This document shows, piece by piece, positions 11,340 through 21,635 of a stretch of 64,000 nucleotides of DNA. How positions within the stretch are numbered: the stretch's first letter is position 1; each line of letters opens with the position of its first letter. The notes below the pieces were generated by a model that searched no databases, was not told the origin of the DNA, and saw only the letters and a list, made by a program, of their open reading frames with translations. The DNA comes from Bacillota bacterium. GTDB taxonomy: Bacteria; Bacillota; UBA4882; UBA10575. The position numbers and the translations under genes were made by a program. Location of the stretch: NCBI GenBank assembly GCA_012837715.1, contig DUQR01000033.1, positions 62,001 through 126,000 of the forward strand, written 5' to 3'.

Positions 11340-12104
11340 ATGAAACCAACGGTTGATCTGGTCGTGGTCAATTTCAACACCAAAACTCTGCTGGCCCGTT
11401 GTCTAGCCAGTCTCCGCCGCTACAGCGGAGAACCGGGCAGTTATCGCCTGTGGGTAGTGGACAATGGCAGCACCGATGGGAGCGTCCCCTTTATCCGCAG
11501 TCTCCCTTGGGTGACCGGAGTTTACAACCGGGAGAACCGGGGCTACGCCACCGCTTGTAACCAAGGGATCAAAGCCGGTCGGGCCCCTGTGATCATTCTC
11601 CTCAACAGTGATACCCTAGCAACCGCCGGTTGGCTCCCGCCACTGGTTAAGGCCTTGCAAGATCCGAAAGTCGCCGTCGTCGGGCCGCGTTTGGTTACCC
11701 CCGATGGTTTTCTGGTGGGAGCCGGCGTCATCGGTGATGAAACCAATCCGGTCATCCGCGGCTGGGGACAACCGGATGATCCGGCCCTCTTCGCCGAACC
11801 AACGGTCTGTCTCAGCGTCTGCGGCGCCTGTCTAGGACTGAAAAGGGAACTCCTCCCGGAGCTGGGTTACTTCGACGAAAATTACTTCCACTATTTTGAA
11901 GAGACGGACTACTGTTATCGCGCCCGCCGCCATGGGTATGAGGTCCTTTATGTCCCCGACAGCCGCGTCCTTCATTTAGTCAACGGCAGTTGCCGTAATC
12001 GCAAACGACTACAGGCGTTTTTCCAGCAAAGCAAAGCCTATTTCGACCGTAAGTGGCGGACCGGAGAAGAAACCGATCAACTGCGTCAAAACAAGCTTTC
12101 GTAA
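11340..12104 (+). CDS. Glycosyltransferase family 2 (rhamnosyltransferase-like)
   Basis: MKPTVDLVVVNFNTKTLLARCLASLRRYSG...WVVDNGSTDGSVPFIR...NRGYATACNQGIKAG; aggagg SD just upstream of 11340. Confidence 0.92.
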   Translation: MKPTVDLVVVNFNTKTLLARCLASLRRYSGEPGSYRLWVVDNGSTDGSVPFIRSLPWVTGVYNRENRGYATACNQGIKAGRAPVIILLNSDTLATAGWLPPLVKALQDPKVAVVGPRLVTPDGFLVGAGVIGDETNPVIRGWGQPDDPALFAEPTVCLSVCGACLGLKRELLPELGYFDENYFHYFEETDYCYRARRHGYEVLYVPDSRVLHLVNGSCRNRKRLQAFFQQSKAYFDRKWRTGEETDQLRQNKLS

Positions 12105-12144
12105 ATATACAACCGGAATCCGGAGATAAAGAGAGGAGAACTCC

Positions 12145-12882
12145 ATGAACTACCTAAAAAAACGAGCGGTCCTGGCCATGATGGTCGTGCGGAATGAAGC
12201 CGACCGTTATCTAAAACCCGTCCTCGACCGGCTGGGGTCCACCGTCGATGGTATTGTGGTTCTCGACGACGCTTCCACCGACCGCACCCCCGAGCTCTGC
12301 CGGGCCCATCCCCAAGTCATCCGCTTCGAACGCTTGACGACTCCCCTTTTCACCCAAGATGAAGCCCAACTCCGGCAGCGCTTATGGGCGTTCACGGTGG
12401 AGCTGAACCCCACCTGGATCTTGGCTTTAGATGCCGATGAGCTCCTAGCGGCCAGTTTTGCCCGGGCTTTACCCACGTTCTGCGCGCAAACCCGCTTTGA
12501 CCTAATCTCCTTCCCTGTTTACCACTTTTGGGGCAACTTCCGCCAATACCGGGTCGATCATCGGTGGCATCCGGCGCGGGCTCGGACCGCCTGTCTCCAC
12601 CGGTACCAAAAAAGCCGGCATTATCACTGGGCGCCTCGCCGGTTGCATTGTGGCCGTTTCCCGCAAGAAGCATACCTTACCCCCAAGTTAAACAGCGGAA
12701 TCCCCCTGCTGCACCTGGGGTATGCCGACCCGGTGGCGCCCGCAATCAAATACCGGCGTTACCTTGAGCTGGATCCCCGGGGGGAACTCTGTCCCCTGGC
12801 CCACTACCGGTCCATACTTAACCCCCGTCCGGCCTTGAAACGGTGGACAGGGGAAGATCTGGAGGCGTTGTTATGGAACTAA
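12145..12882 (+). CDS. Glycosyltransferase family 2
   Basis: LAMMVVRNEADRYLKPVLDRLGSTVDGIVVLDDASTDRTPELCRAHPQ...WILALDADELL. Confidence 0.9.
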   Translation: MNYLKKRAVLAMMVVRNEADRYLKPVLDRLGSTVDGIVVLDDASTDRTPELCRAHPQVIRFERLTTPLFTQDEAQLRQRLWAFTVELNPTWILALDADELLAASFARALPTFCAQTRFDLISFPVYHFWGNFRQYRVDHRWHPARARTACLHRYQKSRHYHWAPRRLHCGRFPQEAYLTPKLNSGIPLLHLGYADPVAPAIKYRRYLELDPRGELCPLAHYRSILNPRPALKRWTGEDLEALLWN

Positions 12883-13673
12883 GCATCATTATTGTGAATT
12901 ATAACACCCGTCCTTTTCTGGAAAAGTGCCTGGCCGCCCTGGCCGCCAATACCACTTATGCCCATGAAATAATCATTGTGGACAATCATTCTCAGGATGA
13001 TTCCCGTTCCTGGCTTCAGGCTTTACGCCGACCCCGCCACCGGGTAATCTTGAACCGGGAGAACCGGGGCTACGCCGCGGCTTGTAATCAAGGGCTGGCC
13101 CTGGCGTCCGGCCACTTACTCGTAACGATGAACCCGGATGTCATTGTGCCTCCCGACTGGGATGCCCGCCTGGCCTGGCACTTAAAGCAACACGCTTCCA
13201 CCCTGATGATCGGACCGAAAAGTTTAGGCATCGGCGGGAAACAATGGGCGGGCCCCCGCAATTTCTCCCGCCACCTGGCCACCGCCGACCGGAAATTCGC
13301 CGCGCTCTACGCCGGCCAATCGGTCCCGGCCAAATTCCTCATTGGTTGCCTGGTCCTTTTCGACCGGCGTTTACCCGCCACCATCGGCGCTTTCGACGAA
13401 AACTTCCCTTTAGGGGCAGATGATTTTGACCTTGCGCTCCGGATCCGGAAAAATGGATACCAGTTACGCATCGCCCAAGATGTCTTAATTGAACACACCG
13501 TCCACGCTTCTTTTCACCGCAGTGATCCCGTGGACACCGATCGACTGGCCACGGCCAGTTGGCAATATTTTAACCGGAAATGGCGGTCCGAATTAGAGAA
13601 ATATGGCTGGGAAAGGTTGTTTGAGGACGAATTACCGGTCTTTCCGGGGGAAAAACCCTTTGGTCAGGCTTAA
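12873..13673 (+). CDS. Glycosyltransferase family 2
   Basis: MELSIIIVNYNTRPFLEKCLAALAANTTYAHEIIIVDNHSQDDSRSWL...NRGYAAACNQGLALA. Confidence 0.92.
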   Translation: MELSIIIVNYNTRPFLEKCLAALAANTTYAHEIIIVDNHSQDDSRSWLQALRRPRHRVILNRENRGYAAACNQGLALASGHLLVTMNPDVIVPPDWDARLAWHLKQHASTLMIGPKSLGIGGKQWAGPRNFSRHLATADRKFAALYAGQSVPAKFLIGCLVLFDRRLPATIGAFDENFPLGADDFDLALRIRKNGYQLRIAQDVLIEHTVHASFHRSDPVDTDRLATASWQYFNRKWRSELEKYGWERLFEDELPVFPGEKPFGQA

Positions 13674-14746
13674 CGGCGGCCAAGTTTTTCCGGTTGTTTA
13701 AAAGACCAAATTCCGTTTTTCTGCAAATAATCATGGTTAAAAGTGAAGGCCACCGGTTTGGTACGACTCACCCGCCCCCAATAGGATTTGGGCAGCTTGA
13801 TCACCTCGGTGAAGATCTGTTGTAAGCGGTGGTGATAGGTATGTTCCCGGTAGGCCCTAAGGTGGGCGGCTTTGCCGATTTCGCGGCGGAGTTTTGGTTT
13901 CGCCAGATAGTACTTGATCTTTTCGGCCAGATCGGAAGGGTTCGAAAATAAAACTATTTCTTGATCGGGAGTAAAGCACTTTAAAAGATCCGGACGGGTC
14001 GCATCGACAATCTGAAAAGCCCCACAGCCGGCCAGAGCAAAAGTCCGGTCATTAGGACTGGTCGCCCCCACCCCCCGGCTGTTCCCCGAAGGCGGATTGA
14101 CCGGATCCCGGTGGATGTTCAGGTTAATCTTTGCCCCGTTGAAATATTTTTGTACTTCGTGAAAGTCATTCACAACCGGCTGGACAAATTTTTCCAAATC
14201 CGGGTGGAGCCTTCCCCACCGGTCCCAAACCCCGATCAGTTTTACATTTAACCTTTTCAAGAATGGCGCAAGCGCATTCAATACTTTCAACCGGTTGGGA
14301 AAACCCATCCCCACGAAACAAAGATCACTCCGGTACTGCTCCGGAACCTTCAACGGGCGGTGCACATCCGGGTTACAACACCAGGGCAAATAGAAAACAT
14401 GGGCCTGGTTATACTCGGGAACTGCCTGCCGTTCATTGGTGAAAACCAGATCGAAAGCCTCCACCATCGGCCCCCGGTGCAGATCGATCTCATAGGGGTC
14501 CTCCACCAACCAGAGAACTGTTTTCACCCCCAGAGAACGGGCATAACGGACCTGTTCTAAAGGGGTTCGGTTCCCGTGGACAACCAGTAATACTTCGGGA
14601 CGGAATTCTTTAATGATCCGGGAAGAAAGATTCCGCGGGCTAATCTGCCTTACTCTATGCTGAAGTTTTTTTAAGGTCATAAATATATCGTAAGCATAAC
14701 GGTAGTGAAAGCCCATTGCGCCGGAATCAACAAACAACACCCTCAT
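13670..14746 (-). CDS. CgeB-like glycosyltransferase (spore maturation protein family)
   Basis: MRVLFVDSGAMGFHYRYAYDIFMTLKKLQHRV...EVLLVVHGNR...NPPSGNSRGVGATSPNDRTFALAGCGAFQIVDATRPDLLKCF; start chosen at MRVLF. Confidence 0.8.
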   Translation of the reverse strand: MRVLFVDSGAMGFHYRYAYDIFMTLKKLQHRVRQISPRNLSSRIIKEFRPEVLLVVHGNRTPLEQVRYARSLGVKTVLWLVEDPYEIDLHRGPMVEAFDLVFTNERQAVPEYNQAHVFYLPWCCNPDVHRPLKVPEQYRSDLCFVGMGFPNRLKVLNALAPFLKRLNVKLIGVWDRWGRLHPDLEKFVQPVVNDFHEVQKYFNGAKINLNIHRDPVNPPSGNSRGVGATSPNDRTFALAGCGAFQIVDATRPDLLKCFTPDQEIVLFSNPSDLAEKIKYYLAKPKLRREIGKAAHLRAYREHTYHHRLQQIFTEVIKLPKSYWGRVSRTKPVAFTFNHDYLQKNGIWSFKQPEKLGRR

Positions 14747-15090
14747 CTTCTTTCCCCCTCTACCGCAATGGCATATTAAAAACCAACCATCAGTTGGTGT
14801 CCATTCTAAAGTGGACTGATCGGGAATTGAATTGTAGGATCGCATTATTATATGAGAGCAAGTTGCCCACAGGCACGGGCTTTTTGCGTTGCCTTTTCCG
14901 CTAATAACCCCAATACAATATATCGATCGTCTAAAATTCTTTTTCAAAGCGCGGTCCCTTACTTTCGCCATTTTACTTGTTGCAATAGAGCGTAAGGCTT
15001 CCGGGTGACCTTTTGTCCACCAAAAGTGCCTTGACCCCATCACCAGAGCAGCCAACTGTTCGTAGACTAGAACAAAGAAGACCGGAAAGG

Positions 15091-15924
15091 ATGAGCAAGT
15101 TGCGTTTCTCGATTATCATCAATTGTTATAATACTTTACCGTTGATTAAAAAGTGTCTAGAAGCGGCGTTGACAAGTACCGACCGGGACACTGAATTAAT
15201 TTTGATCAATAACCATCCCCCCTATCCAGAGGCTTTAACCTTTTTACGCGAATTTCAGCACCCAAGAGTCCGCATTCTAGACCCGGGCCGGAACATCGGT
15301 TGTATGCCCGGTTTCCAATACGGCGCCAAACACGCCCGGGGTGAATATATCGTCAAATTAGACGATGATGTGCTGGTCCCCCGGAAAAAATGGACCACCG
15401 CGATGGGTCAAGCATTATCCGATTTTCCCACCCTAGCCTATGTCGCCTTGCTTCCTTCCCCCATCCGCGCTGTAGGCCACCGCGTAAAAAAGGACGATTA
15501 TACCCTGGAATTCCGGCAGAGCACCATTCTTTTCTGGTGTATGATGATTAAAAAGAATTTATGGAAAAAACACTTCTACTTAACTAATCTACCCCTCTAC
15601 GGAGTGGGCGAACGCGATTACGAACGGAAGGCGAATGCGCTTGGACTGAAAAAAGCCTATTTGACCTCCCATGTCTGTACCAGTTTAGGCCGGACTGAAG
15701 AATCAGACCCGCTCTACGGCGCCTGGAAACTCTTTTATGTGAAAAAGAAGGACCAACGAAGCGATTTTCAGACCTGGAAAAAAAGTTTTCAGCTTGGTCC
15801 GGAAGAGATGGAAATTATGAGACGTTTCGGTTATCCCGAAAAGCAAATTGATGAGGTCCGGACCCTCTTGGCCATTGAACAAAAGACGATGGATTTGCCC
15901 AGAGCCATGGAGGGAGGCGACTAA
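15091..15924 (+). CDS. Glycosyltransferase family 2
   Basis: MSKLRFSIIINCYNTLPLIKKCLEAAL...LILINNHPPYPEALTFLREFQHPRVRILDPGRNIGCMPGFQYGAKHARGEYIVKLDDDV. Confidence 0.88.
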   Translation: MSKLRFSIIINCYNTLPLIKKCLEAALTSTDRDTELILINNHPPYPEALTFLREFQHPRVRILDPGRNIGCMPGFQYGAKHARGEYIVKLDDDVLVPRKKWTTAMGQALSDFPTLAYVALLPSPIRAVGHRVKKDDYTLEFRQSTILFWCMMIKKNLWKKHFYLTNLPLYGVGERDYERKANALGLKKAYLTSHVCTSLGRTEESDPLYGAWKLFYVKKKDQRSDFQTWKKSFQLGPEEMEIMRRFGYPEKQIDEVRTLLAIEQKTMDLPRAMEGGD

Positions 15925-15925
15925 A

Positions 15926-16735
15926 ATGTCACTGAAAACTTTCCCCGACGGAAAACTCCTCTCCGATTTAGAAGTCCTCCGGCGTATCCATAAAGCCCTC
16001 CGTCAAAAGAAACCCTTCTCGCTGGTCCGCATCGGCGACGGGGAAAATATCGTCCTCGCCCAGGGTAAGTTCCTTTCTAATCAAAAGATCGAACAGACCT
16101 ATTGGGTGCAGCAGGGACGCCGAACCGGCAGAAAAGGGGTTGATCTCCCCAACCTTAATCTGCGCGACCGGATGCTGAAAGGGATTAAACAGGCCGATAT
16201 CGTTGGCATCTGCCGCCGCCATAATGATGAAGTGGCCGCCCCGACCCGGTTCAAGCGGGAACTGACCAATAAGATCTTTGACTACTACAATTTACAGCCC
16301 GCCAATCTCTGCTATGTTTTCTGTAACCGGAAAATCGTCTCTTACCGTTATTTTTGGAAGCTCCTGCACCAGTACCGGACTTTACTCATCTCCAAATGGG
16401 CCGACCGGTATGCCCAGAAGATCAAGGGTAAATATAGCTGCTTGCCGCCGCAGATTATTGGCACGATCAATTTTCAGCATTACGACCAAATTCCCACCGT
16501 GCTGAAAAAGGTGGGTAAATACGATTTTGATTTAGCATTAATCTCCGCCGGGGTTAACGCCGTGATCCTCGCGCCCGCGATTGCTAAACGTTACAAAAAA
16601 GTTGCTATTGACTTCGGGAAAACCATGATGTACACAGTCCTTCCGAATAAACGGCTCCAGCCGTGGACTCCGCCAAAGTCCTCCCGTGACGGATCATCGC
16701 CCACGCTGACTGCGACCAGTATTATAAAGTCTTAA
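15926..16735 (+). CDS. GT-D fold / DUF1792-like glycosyltransferase
   Basis: FSLVRIGDGENIVLAQGKF...DIVGICRRHNDEVAAPTRFKRELTNKIFDYY...LALISAGVNAVILAPAIAKRYKKVAIDFGK; ATG 15926 after ggaggcg. Confidence 0.75.
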   Translation: MSLKTFPDGKLLSDLEVLRRIHKALRQKKPFSLVRIGDGENIVLAQGKFLSNQKIEQTYWVQQGRRTGRKGVDLPNLNLRDRMLKGIKQADIVGICRRHNDEVAAPTRFKRELTNKIFDYYNLQPANLCYVFCNRKIVSYRYFWKLLHQYRTLLISKWADRYAQKIKGKYSCLPPQIIGTINFQHYDQIPTVLKKVGKYDFDLALISAGVNAVILAPAIAKRYKKVAIDFGKTMMYTVLPNKRLQPWTPPKSSRDGSSPTLTATSIIKS

Positions 16736-16981
16736 AAACTGCGGAGCCATTGGTAAGGTTAGAGGAAAAGGAAAACCGAACCGGCCGGGCCTTTTTGATC
16801 AAGAGGCAAAAGTCCGTTGGGTACAAGGCGGTTGTTTTCTTGTCAAACGGGATATTTCCCGAAGAAAAAATAATCCCCGCTGGAATTGTTTTTATAGCCC
16901 ATCCCCTTTATCCAGGAAAAAAAATAGGATGAACTAGCAAAAGAGACTACCCAGAAAAAGGCGATTCCAACGGAGGAGATG

Positions 16982-18316
16982 ATGATGAAAATAACAGTTA
17001 TCGGTTGCGGTTATGTCGGTCTGGTGACCGCTACCGGGCTGGCCGAAGCCGGCCATTTGGTAACCGGGATCGACCGCGACCGGACTAAAATAAATAAACT
17101 GCGCCACCAGGAAGTTCCCTTCTATGAAAAAGGTCTGGCCCCCTTAATTCGCCGCCATTTACAAAGCGGCCGGCTTTCTTTCACCACCAGTCCCAGCTTG
17201 GGGATGGCTTCCGCCCAGGTCATTTTCATCGCCGTCGGCACCCCACCCGCCGCCGACGGTTCAGTCGATCTCAGCCAGGTGCAGGCGGTCGCCGCGGAAA
17301 TTGGGCAAGAACTTCGTGGTTATACGGTAATCGTTATGAAGTCAACCGTCCCGGTGGGCACTACCCGGAAGATTCAAACAACCATTGGCCGCTACGTCCA
17401 TCGGCCGGTTCCCTTTGATGTCGTCAGTAACCCGGAATTTCTCCGGGAAGGAAATGCCCTCTATGATTTCATGAACCCGGACCGGATTGTGATCGGCGCC
17501 GATACGCCAAAGGCCCTTCAGATCATGGAAGAACTCTACCGGCCGTTCCTGAAAAAAAAGACGCCCTTAATCCGGACCAATCCGGAAACGGCCGAGCTGA
17601 TCAAATATGCTTCCAATGCTTTTCTCGCCACGAAAATTTCTTTCATTAATGAAATGGCGGAGCTCTGTGAAGCAGTTGGCGCCGATCTACCCACGGTCGC
17701 CCGGGGAATGGGCCTTGACCACCGTATCGGTCCCGAGTTTCTAGCCGCCGGCCCCGGGTATGGCGGTTCCTGTTTCCCCAAAGACACCAAAGCCTTAATT
17801 CAGATCGCCCGGGCGCACGGTAAAGAAGTAACCATTGTGGAAGCTACCGATCGGGTCAACATGCGGACCAAAAAGCGGATGTTGGAAAAGATCATCCAAA
17901 CCATCGGTCCACCGGCCGGAAAAACCATTGCCCTGCTCGGTCTGGCTTTCAAAGCCAACACCGATGATCTGAGGGAATCACCCGCTCTCCCCCTCATTGA
18001 GGGTTTACTGGCGGCCGGTGTCCGGCTCCGGGTCCACGACCCCAAGGCCTTAACCGCCGCCGAAGCGATCTTCGGGAGTAAACTCAAGTACTATGAAGAT
18101 GAATACGCCGCGGCCGAGGGGGCCGAAGCCCTAGTGCTCGTCACCGAGTGGGAGCAATACCGTAAACTGGATTTTTCTTTATTAAAAACCAAAATGGCCC
18201 AAGCCATTTTCATCGATTTACGGAACCTTTTTACCCCGGAAAAGATCCGGGCCCATGGTTTCGTCTACGAAAGTATTGGCCGGGGAAAAGAAAGGGCGGA
18301 AGCAAAGAATGGGTAA
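16982..18316 (+). CDS. UDP-glucose 6-dehydrogenase
   Basis: MKITVIGCGYVGLVTATGLAEAGHLVTGIDRDRTKINKL...VVSNPEFLREGNALYDFMNPDRIVIGADTP...PGYGGSCFPKDTKAL. Confidence 0.96.
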   Translation: MMKITVIGCGYVGLVTATGLAEAGHLVTGIDRDRTKINKLRHQEVPFYEKGLAPLIRRHLQSGRLSFTTSPSLGMASAQVIFIAVGTPPAADGSVDLSQVQAVAAEIGQELRGYTVIVMKSTVPVGTTRKIQTTIGRYVHRPVPFDVVSNPEFLREGNALYDFMNPDRIVIGADTPKALQIMEELYRPFLKKKTPLIRTNPETAELIKYASNAFLATKISFINEMAELCEAVGADLPTVARGMGLDHRIGPEFLAAGPGYGGSCFPKDTKALIQIARAHGKEVTIVEATDRVNMRTKKRMLEKIIQTIGPPAGKTIALLGLAFKANTDDLRESPALPLIEGLLAAGVRLRVHDPKALTAAEAIFGSKLKYYEDEYAAAEGAEALVLVTEWEQYRKLDFSLLKTKMAQAIFIDLRNLFTPEKIRAHGFVYESIGRGKERAEAKNG

Positions 18317-19397
18317 TTATCTGCTTTATAGCGAGGACCTGGCCGGGATTGTTGCTTTGAACCTCCTCTTGGGGAAGAATCATAGAATCGTAAGCATAAT
18401 CGATTGTTCCGGACGCTTAATAGAACTGGCCTTCCAGCAAGGATTTTCCATCTGTCAAAACATGGAACTTCTCCCGGAATCGGTTATAAACCAAATCGAC
18501 GGGATTATGATCGGGGTAGCCACCGAACCCTTGGCGACCGAACTTAAAAAAGAACTAACCGCCAAATTCCCCCAGAAAAAAATCAGCACTCTCCTCGACC
18601 CAGAATACCTGCCCGGTTATTTATCCCAACAGCAGGCTATTCTTCAGCAGTTGCTGACGGTTGAACCCCAGCTCGCGCCAGTTCAGTACGGTAAAGGAAA
18701 ATTATTCATCTATGCCGACAGTAAGGCCGAACAGAAACGGGCTAATAACGTCCAGGAAAAAAAGATTCTCGCCTTTTTACAATCAATCATCAAACCCAAG
18801 ATGGTCGTCTACGACATCGGCGCCAATATTGGGATCTATAGCCTAATCCTGGGACGGGAAAATCCCCGGTGTCAAATCCATGCTTTTGAGCCTGAAACCG
18901 TAAACTTCTGGAAGTTACTCCGCAATATTGAGTTGAATAAACTAACCAATGTCACTCCCCACCTGGTAGCCATCGGCGCCAAACGGGAGATCCGCTACCT
19001 TTCACTCCAAGGGCAATGCGCCGGGCTCGGCCAACATTCGTTCCAAAAAACGGTGAGCAACCTGACCATCCCGGTGAGCGTCTGGGATCTTGATTCTTAT
19101 ATTAAAAAGAAGAAAATTTCCCCGCCTGATTTGGTCAAAATCGACGTGGAAGGCTTTGAATTACAAGTCTTGAAAGGAATGAAAAAGCTGCTCGCAGCCA
19201 AAAAAACTCGTCTGATGATCGAAGTACATGAAGCTTTAGCGGAAAAAAGTAAACTAGAAGGTTTTCTTAAGAAAAATGGATATGACTTTAAGGAACTGGA
19301 CCGCCAGCCGAAAAGAAGCTTCTTATTTGCACAGCCCAGCATTGACCAAACAAAGCAGAAGGTAACCAAGGCGCCAAAGGGGGATACAAAGAAGTAA
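18309..19397 (+). CDS. FkbM family methyltransferase
   Basis: VVYDIGANIGIYSLILGRENPRCQIHAFEPETVNFWKLLRNIELN...DLVKIDVEGFELQVLKGMKKLL. Confidence 0.9.
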   Translation: MGNYLLYSEDLAGIVALNLLLGKNHRIVSIIDCSGRLIELAFQQGFSICQNMELLPESVINQIDGIMIGVATEPLATELKKELTAKFPQKKISTLLDPEYLPGYLSQQQAILQQLLTVEPQLAPVQYGKGKLFIYADSKAEQKRANNVQEKKILAFLQSIIKPKMVVYDIGANIGIYSLILGRENPRCQIHAFEPETVNFWKLLRNIELNKLTNVTPHLVAIGAKREIRYLSLQGQCAGLGQHSFQKTVSNLTIPVSVWDLDSYIKKKKISPPDLVKIDVEGFELQVLKGMKKLLAAKKTRLMIEVHEALAEKSKLEGFLKKNGYDFKELDRQPKRSFLFAQPSIDQTKQKVTKAPKGDTKK

Positions 19398-19403
19398 TCA
19401 TAA

Positions 19404-19432
19404 AAAGCCCCGGAAGTTACTCCGGGGCTTAA
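19404..19432 (+). terminator. Rho-independent terminator
   Basis: aagccccgga agttac tccggggctt. Confidence 0.75.
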
Positions 19433-19446
19433 ACCTTGTCATTAGC

Positions 19447-19535
19447 TGGTGGGAGAGGGGGGACTTGAACCCCCACGATCATGTAAGATCAACGGATTTT
19501 AAGTCCGTTGCGTCTGCCGGTTCCGCCACTCTCCC
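19447..19535 (-). tRNA. tRNA-Leu (UAA)
   Basis: GGGAGAGTGGCGGAACCGGCAGACGCAACGGACTTAAAATCCGTTGATCTTACATGATCGTGGGGGTTCAAGTCCCCCCTCTCCCACCA; class II arm. Confidence 0.93.
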
Positions 19536-19549
19536 CAGTTTTATTTAAG

Positions 19550-19623
<74 letters not shown>

Positions 19624-19633
19624 AAAATAAAAT

Positions 19634-19708
19634 TGGAGCGGAAAACGGGATTTGAACCCGCGACCCTCGCCTTGGCAAGGCGATGCTCTACCACTGAGCT
19701 ACTTCCGC
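19634..19708 (-). tRNA. tRNA-Gly (GCC)
   Basis: GCGGAAGTAGCTCAGTGGTAGAGCATCGCCTTGCCAAGGCGAGGGTCGCGGGTTCAAATCCCGTTTTCCGCTCCA. Confidence 0.93.
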
Positions 19709-19774
19709 TCATTGCTCTTGCAAAAATAATATTACCACAGGTTATGGCAAGGTGTCAAGGGTAATTTCTCGTTT

Positions 19775-21232
19775 TTATACTCTCAGCGGACACGGATTTG
19801 GCTCCAAATTATTCCCGACCATATTTATTTTCATCGTATTAGTGGTCCCACTGACCCCAATCGGTACGCCTGCCGTAATCACGATCAAGTCTCCCGCTTG
19901 TACATGCCCTGATTCGAAAGCTTTCCGCTCACCGATCTCGAATAAGTCGTCAGCCGTAATCACATCATCCACAAGGATGGGGTTCACGCCCCATGACAAA
20001 GCCAGTTGGCGTCGGACCTTCTCCACAGGCGTAATGGCGATAATTGGACAAGCGGGGCGAAAGCGCGAAATCATCTTGGCCGTATGACCCGACTGGGTAA
20101 AGGCAACAATGGCCGCCACCTTTAAATCCATTGCTGTTGTGCACGTGGCATGACTAATCGCATTTGTTATGCTTCCCATTAAATCATACTTTGTACTGGA
20201 AAAAGCAGCCCAATAATCCAACGCCTTCTCCGCTTTCTCCGCAATTTTGCCCATGGTAATCAAGCTTTCGAGGGGATATTCCCCGGCGGCCGTTTCTCCC
20301 GAGAGCATAATGGCGCTGGTTCGGTCATAGATGGCATTGGCGATATCACTGGCTTCGGCTCTGGTGGGTCTGGGATTTCTGATCATCGAATCTAACATCT
20401 GGGTAGCCGTAATCACCGGTTTACCACAGCGATAACATTTTTCGATCAATGCCTTCTGAACAATCGGCACTTCTTCGACGGGAATTTCCACTCCTAAGTC
20501 CCCGCGGGCCACCATGATCCCATCGGCTTCTTTTAAGATCGCGTCGAAATTCTCGATCCCCTGCCGGTTTTCGATTTTCGCAATAATTTTCAGAGCGGTT
20601 CCGCCCTGTTTCTCCAGTACTTCCCTGATCGCGGTAACGTCGGAGGGCTTTCTGACAAAAGAGGCGGCGATGAAATCAAAATCATTTTCAATCCCGAAGA
20701 TGATATCCTGAATATCCTGCGACGTTAACGAAGGTAGATTGATATTGGCATCAGGGACATTTATGCCTTGATTGTTCCTGACCATTCCCCCATTACGGAC
20801 CCGACAATGGATTTCACTGCCTTTGATCTCTTCAACCACCAGTTCAATCAACCCATCATTAATCAAAATCCGGCCGTGTTCCTTTACATCCTTATACAAA
20901 TCCTTGTACGTTACCGAGCATTTCGTATGGTCCCCGATCATCTCTTCGTTGGTAAGAATAAACCGGTCTCCCTTTTTTAGCACGATTTCGCCGTGCTCAA
21001 ACTTGCCCGTGCGAATCTCCGGCCCCTTCGTATCAAGGAGCAGAGGAATCGGTAGTTTTAGACTTTCCCTTACCTTTTTGAACCTTTCCACTCTCTGTTT
21101 GTGCTCTTCATGGGAACCATGGGAAAAATTGATCCGCGCCGCATCCATCCCATTTACCATAAGCTCCCTTAATACTTTCTCATCATCTACGGCCGGTCCT
21201 AAAGTGCAGATTATTTTTGTTTTTCGCATCAA
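19775..21232 (-). CDS. pyk: Pyruvate kinase
   Basis: RKTKIICTLGPAVDDEKVLRELMVNGMDAARINFSHGSHEEH...MVARGDLGVEIPVEEVPIVQKALIEKCYRCGKPVITATQMLDSMIRNPRPTRAEASDIANAIYDRTSAIMLSGETAAGEYP. Confidence 0.98.
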   Translation of the reverse strand: MMRKTKIICTLGPAVDDEKVLRELMVNGMDAARINFSHGSHEEHKQRVERFKKVRESLKLPIPLLLDTKGPEIRTGKFEHGEIVLKKGDRFILTNEEMIGDHTKCSVTYKDLYKDVKEHGRILINDGLIELVVEEIKGSEIHCRVRNGGMVRNNQGINVPDANINLPSLTSQDIQDIIFGIENDFDFIAASFVRKPSDVTAIREVLEKQGGTALKIIAKIENRQGIENFDAILKEADGIMVARGDLGVEIPVEEVPIVQKALIEKCYRCGKPVITATQMLDSMIRNPRPTRAEASDIANAIYDRTSAIMLSGETAAGEYPLESLITMGKIAEKAEKALDYWAAFSSTKYDLMGSITNAISHATCTTAMDLKVAAIVAFTQSGHTAKMISRFRPACPIIAITPVEKVRRQLALSWGVNPILVDDVITADDLFEIGERKAFESGHVQAGDLIVITAGVPIGVSGTTNTMKINMVGNNLEPNPCPLRV

Positions 21233-21326
21233 AACACCTCGCTTCTGATGGGGATTTCTTGTTAAAGATTTCTTCAGATGGTTCTAAATCCCTACCCTAT
21301 CTACAAGCTCAGATCAGTCGGAGATC

Positions 21327-21635
21327 TTGTTAAGTCTCCCAAAATTCAAAATCTCCTCTGAATTTGAGCTCTCAACAACCCTGAGTACGATGGGCATGCC
21401 AAGCGCTTTTACTTTTCAAGTGGCTGATTTTTCTGGAATGACCGGTAAAAAAGACCTTTTTATAAGCAAGGTTATACACAAGGCTTTTGTGGATGTCAAT
21501 GAAGAAGGTTCAGAGGCTGCTGCCTCAACAGCAGTGATCATGACAAGGGGTATTGGCAGGTCGGTACGGGTCGATCATCCCTTTGTGTTTTTAATCCGCG
21601 AAAAGGAAACGGAAAGCCTTTTATATCGAGGCGAA
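21327..21635 (+). pseudogene. Serpin (serine protease inhibitor) C-terminal fragment
   Basis: [103 protein letters not shown]; serpin landmarks (SLPKFKI.SEFELS.TL..MGM..AF...ADFSGM, ISKVIHKAFV.VNEEG.EAAA.TAV, DHPF.FLIR). N-terminal two thirds absent; in-frame stop at 21285. Confidence 0.85.

Noticed and set aside
16750-16932. 60-codon plus-strand ORF between the GT-D gene and UDP-glucose dehydrogenase
   Set aside because: No recognizable family, no convincing ribosome-binding site; likely intergenic.
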